Assembly: GCF_003491345.1 (NCBI RefSeq)
Contig: NZ_CP025513.1
Location: forward strand, 1 to 64,000
DNA length: 64,000 nucleotides
Source of the DNA: Neorhizobium sp. SOG26
GTDB lineage: Bacteria > Pseudomonadota > Alphaproteobacteria > Rhizobiales > Rhizobiaceae
Reading direction: 5' to 3'
Shown here: positions 8,099 to 15,906 of the stretch, one piece after another
How positions within the stretch are numbered: position 1 is the first letter of the stretch
Layout: the number at the start of each line of letters is the position of its first letter
Notes under the pieces: generated by a model
Database searches by the model: none
What the model saw: the letters and a program-made list of their open reading frames with translations, nothing else
What the model was told of the DNA's origin: nothing
Program-made: the position numbers and the translations under genes

Positions 8099-9316
8099 TC
8101 AGTTCTTCGCCGGGATCGGGAAAACGGCTTCAGCGCTCGCATATTCCTTCGGGAACACGAGCTCGATCTTGTCGCCGCGGATCTGGGTGTTGACCGGCTG
8201 CGAGTTGACGTTGTCGCCGTTGACGAACTTGGTCGGGCCGTAAGGCATGATGGAGCCGTCGAAGGTCGAGGCAGCAAGCGCTTCGATCATCTTCTGGCGG
8301 TCGTCGGAGGCGGCACGTTCCAGTGCATCGGCGATGACCTGGATCGTCGCGTAGGACACCATGATATCGTAGGTGAGGTCGAGCTTGGCGTCGGCCACCT
8401 TGGCGGCAAGTGCCTTCGACTCTTCCTTGGTCGGATCGTACCAGTGATTGCAGTCCATGACGTATTGCGCCACTTCCTGGTTTTCACGGACGAACTTGAT
8501 GTTCGAAGCTGCACCGCCGAGGATCGAGTAGATCGCCTTCAGCTCAACGCGCTGCTGATTGAGCGCGCGCGCCATCAGCGTGTATTCGTTGAGGTAGTTC
8601 GACGGGATCAGGATGTCGGCCTTGGAAGCCTTCACGCGCAGCGCAATGTTGGAGAAGTCGCGCTGGGGCGTCGGGTGCGAGATGGTTTCAACGACCTCGA
8701 TGCCCTGCTTCGGCAGCTCTTCCTTCATGATCTTTGCCATGTTGGAGCCGAACGGACCGTCTTCGTGGACGATGGCAGCAGTCTTGACCGAGTTGCCGGA
8801 TCCCTCGTTGAGAAGCTTGAGGTTGGTGAGAGCGACGCTGGTGCACTTGTTGACGCCCGGCGTGAAGCGGAAGACGTTCGGTAAGCCGCGCTGAACGATC
8901 GTCTCAGCAGTACCGATCGAGAACACCTGAGCAAGGTTGTGCTTGGCCGCGGCCTGCGAGGAGGCAAGACCAAGTGCGGACGCGGTGGCGCCCGTGAAGG
9001 CGCAGGCGCCAGCCTGGACCAGCGTATCGACGGCGGAAGCAGCGGCTTCCGGGCGGCTCTGCGCGTCGACCACGACCAATTCGATCTTGGCGCCGCCCAT
9101 GCTCTTGATGCCGCCAGCAGCATTGATGGCGTCGGCGGCAAACTTGGCACCGGCCGCGCTCTGCGTGCCGTTGTAGGCCAGGTTGCCAGTCAGCGGCTCG
9201 ATGACACCGACCTTAACGGTCGCTGCCTGTGCGCGGAGGATGGATGGTGCTGCCAGAGTGGCGGCGATGGCGCCGGACGCCTTCAACAGGTCGCGGCGAT
9301 CAATTTTGAATGTCAT
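8099..9316 (-). CDS. Periplasmic branched-chain-type substrate-binding protein, Tat signal
   Basis: 405 aa LivJ/LivK-type binding protein (Peripla_BP_6 fold). The N-terminus has a twin-arginine pattern, RRDLLKASG (7-15), then a hydrophobic stretch and a likely cleavage near AQA-AT, so export of a folded protein is predicted. The mature part starts VKVGVIEPLTGNLAYNG, the usual ligand-site beginning. It lies between leuD-like and livH genes. The ligand is unknown; these proteins bind amino acids, amides, aromatic acids and dicarboxylates. It is the best protein in the operon for a direct ligand test. Confidence 0.92.
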   Translation of the reverse strand: MTFKIDRRDLLKASGAIAATLAAPSILRAQAATVKVGVIEPLTGNLAYNGTQSAAGAKFAADAINAAGGIKSMGGAKIELVVVDAQSRPEAAASAVDTLVQAGACAFTGATASALGLASSQAAAKHNLAQVFSIGTAETIVQRGLPNVFRFTPGVNKCTSVALTNLKLLNEGSGNSVKTAAIVHEDGPFGSNMAKIMKEELPKQGIEVVETISHPTPQRDFSNIALRVKASKADILIPSNYLNEYTLMARALNQQRVELKAIYSILGGAASNIKFVRENQEVAQYVMDCNHWYDPTKEESKALAAKVADAKLDLTYDIMVSYATIQVIADALERAASDDRQKMIEALAASTFDGSIMPYGPTKFVNGDNVNSQPVNTQIRGDKIELVFPKEYASAEAVFPIPAKN

Positions 9317-9373
9317 CTCAGTTGCTCCCAGTTCTTATTTACGACGGCGAAGTGATACCCGCTGATCCGCCCG

Positions 9374-9988
9374 TCACCGGTCCAGCCAGGAATGAGAAGC
9401 GATCCGGTCCGTTTCGAAGGCCTTGATCTGCTCCATGTAAGTGAAAGTCATCTCGATCTCGTCGAGCCCCTGCAGGATGCACTCCCGCGCAAAGGCGTCG
9501 ATGACGATCGGGTGGGTGCCGAGGTTGCCCGGCAGCGTCACCTTCGACGCCGTCAGGTCAACGGTGACTTCTGCATCGGGGAAACGGGCGAGATGGTCAG
9601 CCAGCGCCTCACAGTCCTCGACGGGCAGCCGGACCGGCACGACACCGTTTTTCAGCGCGTTGTTATAGAAAATGTCGCCGAAGCTTGGACCAATGACGGC
9701 GCGGACGCCATGATCGACCAAGGCATAGACAGCACCCTCGCGCGAGGAACCGCAACCGAAATTGTCTTCGACCAGCAGGATGGTGGCGTTTTCGGCACCC
9801 GGCTGGTTCAGCGGGAAGGACGGGTCAAGCTCGCCCTGCTCGTTGCGACGGATGTCATGGAACAGGAACTGGCCGTAGCCCTGCGCCCGGTCGGCCTTGA
9901 GGAAGCGGCCCGGGATGATCTGGTCGGTGTCGCAGTTGACGCCGGGGATGGCGACGACTTTTGATGTTTCTCGCGTGAAAGCTCTCAT
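9374..9988 (-). CDS. leuD: Isopropylmalate dehydratase-family small subunit (catabolic LeuD paralogue)
   Basis: 204 aa, the swivelling small subunit of an aconitase-family hydro-lyase. The hallmark ENFGCGSSRE appears as EDNFGCGSSRE near residues 73-83, and FGDIFYNNALKNG follows. The GAGGG ribosome site overlaps the large-subunit stop, 9 bp upstream. Known relatives: 3-isopropylmalate isomerase, citramalate/citraconate hydratase and dimethylmaleate hydratase (DmdB). Because it sits in an ABC-linked catabolic operon with a C-C lyase and no other leucine gene, a catabolic hydratase role is preferred over leucine synthesis. The symbol denotes the family. Confidence 0.88.
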   Translation of the reverse strand: MRAFTRETSKVVAIPGVNCDTDQIIPGRFLKADRAQGYGQFLFHDIRRNEQGELDPSFPLNQPGAENATILLVEDNFGCGSSREGAVYALVDHGVRAVIGPSFGDIFYNNALKNGVVPVRLPVEDCEALADHLARFPDAEVTVDLTASKVTLPGNLGTHPIVIDAFARECILQGLDEIEMTFTYMEQIKAFETDRIASHSWLDR

Positions 9989-9997
9989 CGTCGGCCC

Positions 9998-11404
9998 TCA
10001 GATCCGTCTGACATCGGTGAGACAGCCGCTAATGGCGGCCGCAGCGGCCATGGCGGGGCTAACGAGATGCGTACGTGCACCGGGTCCCTGGCGGCCGACA
10101 AAGTTGCGGTTCGAGGTGGATGCACAACGTTCGCCAGGCCCCACGACGTCGCCGTTAATGGCGGCACACATGGAGCAGCCCGATTCACGCCACTCGAAAC
10201 CTGCCTCCTGGAAGGCTTGAGCGATGCCCTCGGCCTCAGCCTGTGCCTTCACCTGCGTGGAGCCAGGCACGACGATCGCGGGGATCACGGCCTTGCGGCC
10301 TTTCAGAACTGAGGCTGCGGCGCGAAGATCTTCGATGCGGCTGTTGGTGCACGAGCCTATGAAGACCTTGTCGAGCTTCAGGCCATCGAGGGCGACCCCT
10401 GGCGTCAGCTCCATATATTCAAGCGACTTGGTGACGGCCTTGCGCTTCTCCGAGCTTTCGAAGGCGGAAGGATCCGGCACGCGCCCGGTAATCGCTACAG
10501 CATCCTCGGGGCTGGTCCCCCAGGTTACCATGGGGGCAATCTCTGAACCGTTTAGCGTGACTTCCCTGTCGAATACCGCTTCATCATCGGTGACGAGTTG
10601 CCGCCAATGCGCAACCGCACGATCCCATTCCTGCTCCGACGGAGCGAATTTGCGACCTCGAACATAGGCAAAGGTAGTCTCGTCCGGCGCCACCATGCCG
10701 AACCGCGCAGCGGCTTCGATCGACATGTTGCACAGCGTCAGCCGCCCTTCGATCGACATGTCGCGCACGACCTGGCCAGCGAACTCGATCGCATGGCCGC
10801 CAGCGCCAGCCGCGCCGATCTTGGCGATCAGCGCCAGCATCACGTCCTTGGCAGTCACGCCCTGTCCGAGAACGCCGTCGATGGTGACGCGCATCGTCTT
10901 CGGCCGCGACTGCCATATAGTCTGGGTAGCAAGCACGTGGGCATTTTCCGACTGCCCGATACCGAAGGCGATAGCGCCGAGCGCGCCTTGCGTGGAGGTA
11001 TGGCTGTCGGAACAGACGATCATAAGGCCCGGCAGCGTGATCCCCTGCTCCGGCGCCATGACATGCACGATGCCCTGCTCGCGGCTGGAGATGCTGAAAT
11101 GGCGCACGCCACCCCATTCCATATTCTCGTCGAACGTATCGATCATCCGGGCAATCGCCGGCGTGGCCGCATCGTTCGATTTGCGGCCGATCGTCGGGAC
11201 GTAGTGGTCAGCAACACCGAAGATCTGCTTCGGGCGACGCGGCTTCAGGCCACGGCGCTTCAGATCGGCAAACGCATGAAAACTGCCCTCGTGGATCATG
11301 TCCCGATCGATATAAAGGAGCGAGGGACCGGACGGATGGCGCAAGATCTCGTGCTCGTCCCAGATCTTGCCCAGCATTGTGCGCGGTGCAGTTGCTTGCG
11401 CCAT
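9998..11404 (-). CDS. leuC: Isopropylmalate dehydratase-family large subunit (catabolic LeuC paralogue)
   Basis: 468 aa, normal LeuC length. [4Fe-4S] cluster ligands are visible: GSCTNSRIEDLRAAA in the C-terminal half and the GCSMC pair nearer the end, followed by GERCASTSNRNFVGRQG. The early VCSDSHTSTQGALGA motif is also present. Would form a heterodimer or heterotetramer with the adjacent small subunit and add or remove water at a C=C of a branched dicarboxylate. Candidate substrates, by family knowledge, are isopropylmalate, citraconate and dimethylmaleate. Context favours a hydratase feeding the KRCGH lyase encoded downstream. Confidence 0.9.
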   Translation of the reverse strand: MAQATAPRTMLGKIWDEHEILRHPSGPSLLYIDRDMIHEGSFHAFADLKRRGLKPRRPKQIFGVADHYVPTIGRKSNDAATPAIARMIDTFDENMEWGGVRHFSISSREQGIVHVMAPEQGITLPGLMIVCSDSHTSTQGALGAIAFGIGQSENAHVLATQTIWQSRPKTMRVTIDGVLGQGVTAKDVMLALIAKIGAAGAGGHAIEFAGQVVRDMSIEGRLTLCNMSIEAAARFGMVAPDETTFAYVRGRKFAPSEQEWDRAVAHWRQLVTDDEAVFDREVTLNGSEIAPMVTWGTSPEDAVAITGRVPDPSAFESSEKRKAVTKSLEYMELTPGVALDGLKLDKVFIGSCTNSRIEDLRAAASVLKGRKAVIPAIVVPGSTQVKAQAEAEGIAQAFQEAGFEWRESGCSMCAAINGDVVGPGERCASTSNRNFVGRQGPGARTHLVSPAMAAAAAISGCLTDVRRI

Positions 11405-11477
11405 GGCGATGACTTCCTATTGCTTCCTTGCGCCTTTCGGCGGCCAGCGCCCCAAAAGGACGCCGGCGTGGCGAGCC

Positions 11478-12401
11478 TCAGCCCGCAGAGCGGAATGCCG
11501 CGCAGATTTCGCCTGCCGGCGCGTTCCAGACGCCCTCGTGCGACAGGATGTAGTCGAGCGCCTCGCGCAGATATTCGACGCGATAGGGCATGCCCGAGAC
11601 CCAGCTGTGCAGCGGCAGGCTCATGACGCGACCGCCGTATTCGGCGCTCTCACGGTAAAGCACGTCGAAACGATCTTTGACCTGCTGGACCCAGTCCGCT
11701 TCCGACTGGAAATACTCGTCGGCGACGACGCGATCATCCGTCTCGTAGGCCATCGGCATCGCCACGATCGGACCTACCTTCGTACGCATCTCGTACGGCA
11801 GGTCATCGTTTGCCCAGTCCAGGCTGTAGGTGACGCCATTCTTTGCCAGCAGGTCCGGTGTGTTGAAGCCCTGGGCGCGGCCCGGAGAAAGCCACCCTTC
11901 CACCTTCTGGCCGCTCGTTTCACGCAGCAGGCGCAGCGCCTCGGCGATGATGCGATTTTCCTCGTCTTCCGAGAGACCGGAATGGTGCACCTTGCCCATG
12001 TCGAGACCATGCGCGACGATCTCGTGCCCGCCCTCAACGACCGCCTGCACCAGCGCCGGATAACGGTCGGCGATGATGCCGTTGATCGCGAAGCTCGTCT
12101 TCAACTGCTTTTCGGCAAGAAGCCGAAGAACACGGTAAATGCCAACGCGATTGCCGTAGTCGCGATTGGTGTAATAGCGGAAGTCTGGATAGGGCATCGA
12201 CAAGGCGCCAGGGGCCTTGAAGGGCTTGGATGGCATGTCGAGCGGGAAATGCTGGACATGCGTCACGATCGACAGCGCGATCCGTGCGCCGTTCGACCAT
12301 GCGATCGGCTTGCGCTTGAACAGGTCGGACCACTCGTAGCGGTCGTGATCCATGCCGTAACGGCGTGCGGGATATTCAAGGTAGTTATCGGGCATCGACA
12401 T
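11478..12401 (-). CDS. Polysaccharide-deacetylase-fold hydrolase, PuuE/cyclic imidase-like (copy 2)
   Basis: 307 aa, no signal peptide, so a cytoplasmic small-molecule hydrolase and not a cell-wall deacetylase. Early TNRDYGNRVGIYR (near 78-90) and GGHEIVAHGLDMGKVHH (near 123-139) match the PuuE-type allantoinase / cyclic imide hydrolase branch of the NodB-fold family. GWLSPGRAQGFNTPDLLA resembles the corresponding region of its neighbour. The gene starts at the stop of copy 1 (TGATG). Known relatives hydrolyse cyclic amides (allantoin, cyclic imides) to half-amides. Specific substrate is inferred only. Confidence 0.8.
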   Translation of the reverse strand: MSMPDNYLEYPARRYGMDHDRYEWSDLFKRKPIAWSNGARIALSIVTHVQHFPLDMPSKPFKAPGALSMPYPDFRYYTNRDYGNRVGIYRVLRLLAEKQLKTSFAINGIIADRYPALVQAVVEGGHEIVAHGLDMGKVHHSGLSEDEENRIIAEALRLLRETSGQKVEGWLSPGRAQGFNTPDLLAKNGVTYSLDWANDDLPYEMRTKVGPIVAMPMAYETDDRVVADEYFQSEADWVQQVKDRFDVLYRESAEYGGRVMSLPLHSWVSGMPYRVEYLREALDYILSHEGVWNAPAGEICAAFRSAG

Positions 12402-13360
12402 CAGCGGATCCCCTTCTCGGTAGCATTGGCGGCATTGTGCGCTGACATGGCAGCATTCATGGCGTCGTAGGCGCCGCTGGCATGATAGGCTTCGGCAATC
12501 TCACGTCCCGTTGTTTGCCACACCCCGTCATGGCTCGCGATGTACTCGATAGCCTCGGCAAAGGCATCGATGCGGTGCGGCTGCCCCACGAGGTACGGGT
12601 GGAGCGGGATGCACATCACCGTGCCGCTTTCGTCGCCTTCCTTGTAGAGCTGGTCGAACTGCCGCTTGATGATCTCGCCGTAGTGGCGGGGCGTCACCTT
12701 CTGCGTATTGTAGACGATGACGTCGTTCATCTCGAGCGAATACGGCATCGAGATGAGCTTGCCGGACTTCACCTTGACCGGCATCGGCTGGTCGTCATGG
12801 AACATGTCGCAGGTGTACTGGATGCCCGCTTCCGCCAGGATATCCATGGTCCAGAAGTTGTTGGACAACGCGGGTGAAAGCCAGCCCGCCAGTTCCTGGC
12901 CGGTATGCTTGCGCACAGTCTCGAACGCATCGCGGATGATGGCGCGTTCCTGCTCGATGTCGAGGTTATAGACATAACGCGTGTTGTAGATGCCGTGCGA
13001 GAAGAACTCCCAGCCCCGATCAGCGCATGCCTTGATGATTTCCGGGTGGTGGTCACAAAGCGCGACGTTGAGCGATACGGAACCGCGGAAGCCGGCGCGG
13101 TCCATGGCCGCCATCATGCGTTGCCAGCCGGCACGGTTGCCGTAATCGCGGTGGGAATACTGCAGCACGTCCGGGTTCGGACGTGCCCAGGGCGTGCGCG
13201 TCGGGTTGTTCGGGGGATCGTATTCGTAGAACTCGATGTTCGGCGCGATCCAGACGGCGATCTTCTTGTTGCCGGGCCAGACGATCTTGGGGCGGTTCGG
13301 CCAGGGCAGGTAGTCGTAGAGCCCCAGATCCGAACGCATTGGGTTCGCTTCGGCAGCCAT
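12401..13360 (-). CDS. Polysaccharide-deacetylase-fold hydrolase, PuuE/cyclic imidase-like (copy 1)
   Basis: 319 aa from an ATG at 13360, chosen because GGAGG lies about 10 bp upstream; longer in-frame starts overlap the previous gene and lack a site. Shares with copy 2 the SHRDYGNRAGWQR and EFFSHGIYNTR motifs and GWLSPALSNNFWT, so they are tandem paralogues of the PuuE-like branch. It starts 2 bp after the isochorismatase-fold gene stop and ends in the start of copy 2 (TGATG), so a coupled trio of hydrolases opens the operon. Either a heteromeric imidase or two enzymes with different ring substrates. Confidence 0.82.
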   Translation of the reverse strand: MAAEANPMRSDLGLYDYLPWPNRPKIVWPGNKKIAVWIAPNIEFYEYDPPNNPTRTPWARPNPDVLQYSHRDYGNRAGWQRMMAAMDRAGFRGSVSLNVALCDHHPEIIKACADRGWEFFSHGIYNTRYVYNLDIEQERAIIRDAFETVRKHTGQELAGWLSPALSNNFWTMDILAEAGIQYTCDMFHDDQPMPVKVKSGKLISMPYSLEMNDVIVYNTQKVTPRHYGEIIKRQFDQLYKEGDESGTVMCIPLHPYLVGQPHRIDAFAEAIEYIASHDGVWQTTGREIAEAYHASGAYDAMNAAMSAHNAANATEKGIR

Positions 13361-13361
13361 C

Positions 13362-14039
13362 TCAGCGGGCCTCCGGCTGGTAGGCCTCGTACCAGGCAAT
13401 CGCATCGGCAACCGGGATCACGTCGCCGTACTTGACGGAGATGTCATAGAGGTTGGCGAAGTGCGGGCTCTCATGCTTGTCCGCCACGCATTCTTCCGGA
13501 ACGATGACGCGGTAACCACGCGAAATTGCATCCACGACGCAGGCGCGTACGCAGCCCGACGTCGAGCCGCCGGTGAGTACTACCGTGTCGCATTGATGCC
13601 AGACCATCAGCGACTGCAGGTTCGTTTCGTGGAATGGCGACGCCATTCGCTTGTTGATGATGATGTCTTTGACGCGGTCGATATCAAGCCGCGGATCGAA
13701 CTCGGCGCGGCGCGACCCAACCTTGATGTTCTGCAGCGAATCCGGCGTGTCAGTGCGGGTGCCCCAAACGCCGCAGTCTTCGCCCGACTCCATGTAGGCC
13801 ACATAGGTCCAGGTGATCGGTAGACCCTTCGCACGGGCAAGCCCGGCCAGCGTATTTACGTAATCCAGCTGTTTGGGATCGGTCTCGTAGGACGTCGCGA
13901 ATTCACCGACGCGGGTGTAGGCGCACTGCAGATCGATATTGATCAGCATCGGCTTGCGGCCAAAACCGAACCGCTTGCGGGTCGGGTTCGCCTTGGCTTG
14001 CTCGTAGAGCTGGCGCGCGGTGAGCGATGACATTTCCAT
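13362..14039 (-). CDS. Isochorismatase-fold cysteine amidohydrolase (N-carbamoylsarcosine amidase/maleamate amidase-like)
   Basis: 225 aa. The cysteine-hydrolase triad is visible as Asp36 (NIDLQ), Lys130 (INKRMASPF) and Cys163 (TSGCVRACVVDA). The sequence around Cys163 and the N-terminal FGFGRKP resemble N-carbamoylsarcosine amidohydrolase; maleamate amidase NicF is in the same fold family. It would convert a half-amide to a dicarboxylate plus ammonia, or remove a carbamoyl group. AGGAGG lies 6 bp before the ATG. It is the first gene of the 14-kb minus-strand operon and is followed at once by the two imidase-like genes, which supports a ring-opening then deamidation order. Confidence 0.88.
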   Translation of the reverse strand: MEMSSLTARQLYEQAKANPTRKRFGFGRKPMLINIDLQCAYTRVGEFATSYETDPKQLDYVNTLAGLARAKGLPITWTYVAYMESGEDCGVWGTRTDTPDSLQNIKVGSRRAEFDPRLDIDRVKDIIINKRMASPFHETNLQSLMVWHQCDTVVLTGGSTSGCVRACVVDAISRGYRVIVPEECVADKHESPHFANLYDISVKYGDVIPVADAIAWYEAYQPEAR

Positions 14040-14253
14040 GAAAGACCTCCTGTGTATCGCCGCCCCCTCCGCAAATGCCTTTCCCGAGGCTGCCTCTCCG
14101 CGCGGAAGCGGGGTGTCGTATTTTTCCTATTGTTATCACTTTATATCATTTGTAAAGCCACTTTCGAAACGCGCTGACGGGTTTTCAGCAAGTGCTTTCC
14201 AGCGGTCAGATTGACGCGTAATTGGGCGGAGTGTTGCACAAAAGGAGGAATTG
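14040..14253. promoter_or_regulatory. Divergent control region of the catabolic operon
   Basis: 214 bp between the minus-strand operon and the plus-strand carboxymuconolactone-decarboxylase-like gene. An AT-rich core (about 14119-14157) contrasts with the GC-rich surroundings and contains two direct copies of TATCAYTT at 14134-14141 and 14144-14151, exactly one helical turn apart. A TTTACA hexamer on the minus strand (14156-14151) could be a -35 element, but no convincing -10 was found. No regulator gene lies beside it. Confidence 0.4.
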
Positions 14254-14790
14254 ATGATGGAGTCACCCTGCCCGCCGATCTCCGATGCGGAGTGGCCGGA
14301 GAGCATTGCCGACATGCGCGATGGCTTCGCCGGCCAGCTCAATGTCTACCGCACCATGGCCCATCATCCGGCGCTTTTGCGCAGTTGGGCGCCGCTACGG
14401 CAACATCTGGTGAAGGACAGTGCGCTCGGCCCGGATCGCTCCGAGGTTGTGATCCTCAGGACCGGACATCGCCTGGGCTCCCGCTACGAGTGGGCGCACC
14501 ACGTCCAAAGGGCGCGCGCACTGGGCTTTCCGGATGAACGGATTCGCGCCATCACGGCTATGCCGGAGGGAGAAGATGGGCTGATCGTGCGCGCGGTCGA
14601 CGCACTGTTCGACCATCATCGCATTTCGCCGGAACTGGAGGCACAACTTGCGAGCGCGATCGGTCGCGAGGCGATTTTCGACCTGATTGCGACCGTAGGC
14701 TTCTATTCGGTCCTCGGCGGGATCCTGCTGACCTATGACACGCCGGTCGACAGAGATATCGCCGACGCTCTGGACGCGCGCCCTCTATAG
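14254..14790 (+). CDS. Carboxymuconolactone decarboxylase-like (AhpD-fold) protein
   Basis: 178 aa, all-helical AhpD/CMD fold. The core RYEWAHHVQRARALGFPDERI near residues 73-93 matches carboxymuconolactone decarboxylases. The CxxC of AhpD peroxidases is absent, so a redox role is unlikely. Start is one of two ATGs (14254 or 14257) after an AAAGGAGG site; 14254 has 5-bp spacing. Divergent from the catabolic operon and sharing its control region, it may act in the same pathway, but this is inferred from position alone. It converges with emrA, 13 bp away. Confidence 0.75.
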   Translation: MMESPCPPISDAEWPESIADMRDGFAGQLNVYRTMAHHPALLRSWAPLRQHLVKDSALGPDRSEVVILRTGHRLGSRYEWAHHVQRARALGFPDERIRAITAMPEGEDGLIVRAVDALFDHHRISPELEAQLASAIGREAIFDLIATVGFYSVLGGILLTYDTPVDRDIADALDARPL

Positions 14791-14803
14791 GATTTCGGAT
14801 GAC

Positions 14804-15874
14804 TCAGGGGTGGCCTAACGCCACCCGCTGGTCTCCTCGCTGCGCCACGTCGACATTCGCAACAACCGACATTCCGGGCACGAGCCTGTCCATCAACGGT
14901 TGTTCCGGCTGGATGGAGATCCGCACCGGGATTCGCTGCGCAATCTTCGTGAAGTTGCCCGTGGCATTGTCGGCCTTGATGACAGAAAATTCCGAGCCCG
15001 TCGCTGGCGCGAATCGTTCGATCGTGCCGGTAAACGGCTGATCGCCGAGCGCATCGACCGTGAATTTGACCTGCTGCCCCGGCCTCATGTCCCGTAGCTG
15101 GGTTTCCTTGAAGTTCGCGACAACCCAGACGTTTTCCGGCACGACCGAGGCGATCTGCGTTCCCACGGAAACATACTGACCAAGCCGGGCAGTCACCTCA
15201 CCCAGCGTCCCGTCCTGCGGCGCAACGATGCGGGTGTTGGCGAGATCAATCTCCGCCAGTTTGACAGCGGCCATGGCGCTTTCGACATTGGCCTCAAGCG
15301 TGCGGCGGCTGACGATCGTGGTATTGAGATCCTGCTCCGCCACCTTCAGCGCCGCCTCCGCCTGATGGACGGCGGCCGTCGCCTGATCCAACGCTGCACG
15401 GTTTTTCTCCGCCTCGCTTTCGGAAGCAATGTTCTTCTCCAGCAGTGTCTCTGTGCGCCTGTAGGAGGCCTTTGCTGCCGTCAGCGTGGCCTGGGCACTT
15501 TCGCGGGCTGCCTTCGCCGACTCGATCTTGGCTTCATCGGACCGGCGCGTTTGCTCGGAATTGGCCAAGGCCGCTTCTGCCGAGGCGAGCGTTGCCCGGG
15601 CTTGCTCGAGCCGCTGCGCGTAGATCCGGTCATCGATCTTGGCGATGAGGTCTCCCTTGTGGACCTTCTGATAGTCCTGAACCGGAACATCCGTCAGGTA
15701 TCCCGCAAGTTGCGGGCTGAGCAGCGTCACCTGGCCCCGCACATAGGCATCATTGGTGGTTTCGATCGAGCCGTGGAACGGCGGCAGGTTCCAGGTGTAG
15801 AGCACGAGGACGACACCGGCGGCGCCGACGAGAAGGGCGACATATGTCGCTATGGATCTGAAAATGTTCGACAT
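14804..15874 (-). CDS. emrA: HlyD/EmrA-family periplasmic adaptor of a multidrug efflux pump
   Basis: 356 aa. One N-terminal membrane helix (residues about 9-27), then a biotinyl-lipoyl-like barrel (SIETTNDAYVRGQVTLLSPQ), a long Ala-, Glu- and Lys-rich coiled-coil hairpin (about 95-205) and a second beta domain. This is the EmrA architecture: it links the inner-membrane EmrB to an outer-membrane channel. No outer-membrane factor gene is next to it. The start at 15874 fits the family N-terminus; a longer frame would overlap emrB. Only a weak ribosome site is seen, 32 bp after the emrB stop, which suggests coupling. Confidence 0.9.
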   Translation of the reverse strand: MSNIFRSIATYVALLVGAAGVVLVLYTWNLPPFHGSIETTNDAYVRGQVTLLSPQLAGYLTDVPVQDYQKVHKGDLIAKIDDRIYAQRLEQARATLASAEAALANSEQTRRSDEAKIESAKAARESAQATLTAAKASYRRTETLLEKNIASESEAEKNRAALDQATAAVHQAEAALKVAEQDLNTTIVSRRTLEANVESAMAAVKLAEIDLANTRIVAPQDGTLGEVTARLGQYVSVGTQIASVVPENVWVVANFKETQLRDMRPGQQVKFTVDALGDQPFTGTIERFAPATGSEFSVIKADNATGNFTKIAQRIPVRISIQPEQPLMDRLVPGMSVVANVDVAQRGDQRVALGHP

Positions 15875-15906
15875 CTTTTTGTTCTGCTCAAATAATGGAT
15901 ATGAGA

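Noticed and set aside
9374-11404. LeuC/LeuD taken as the leucine-biosynthesis enzyme
   Set aside because: No other leucine gene is present, and the genes are embedded between ring-opening hydrolases and an ABC importer, so a catabolic paralogue is more likely.
14254-14790. AhpD-type alkylhydroperoxidase
   Set aside because: The CxxC redox pair is absent; it fits the carboxymuconolactone-decarboxylase side of the family.
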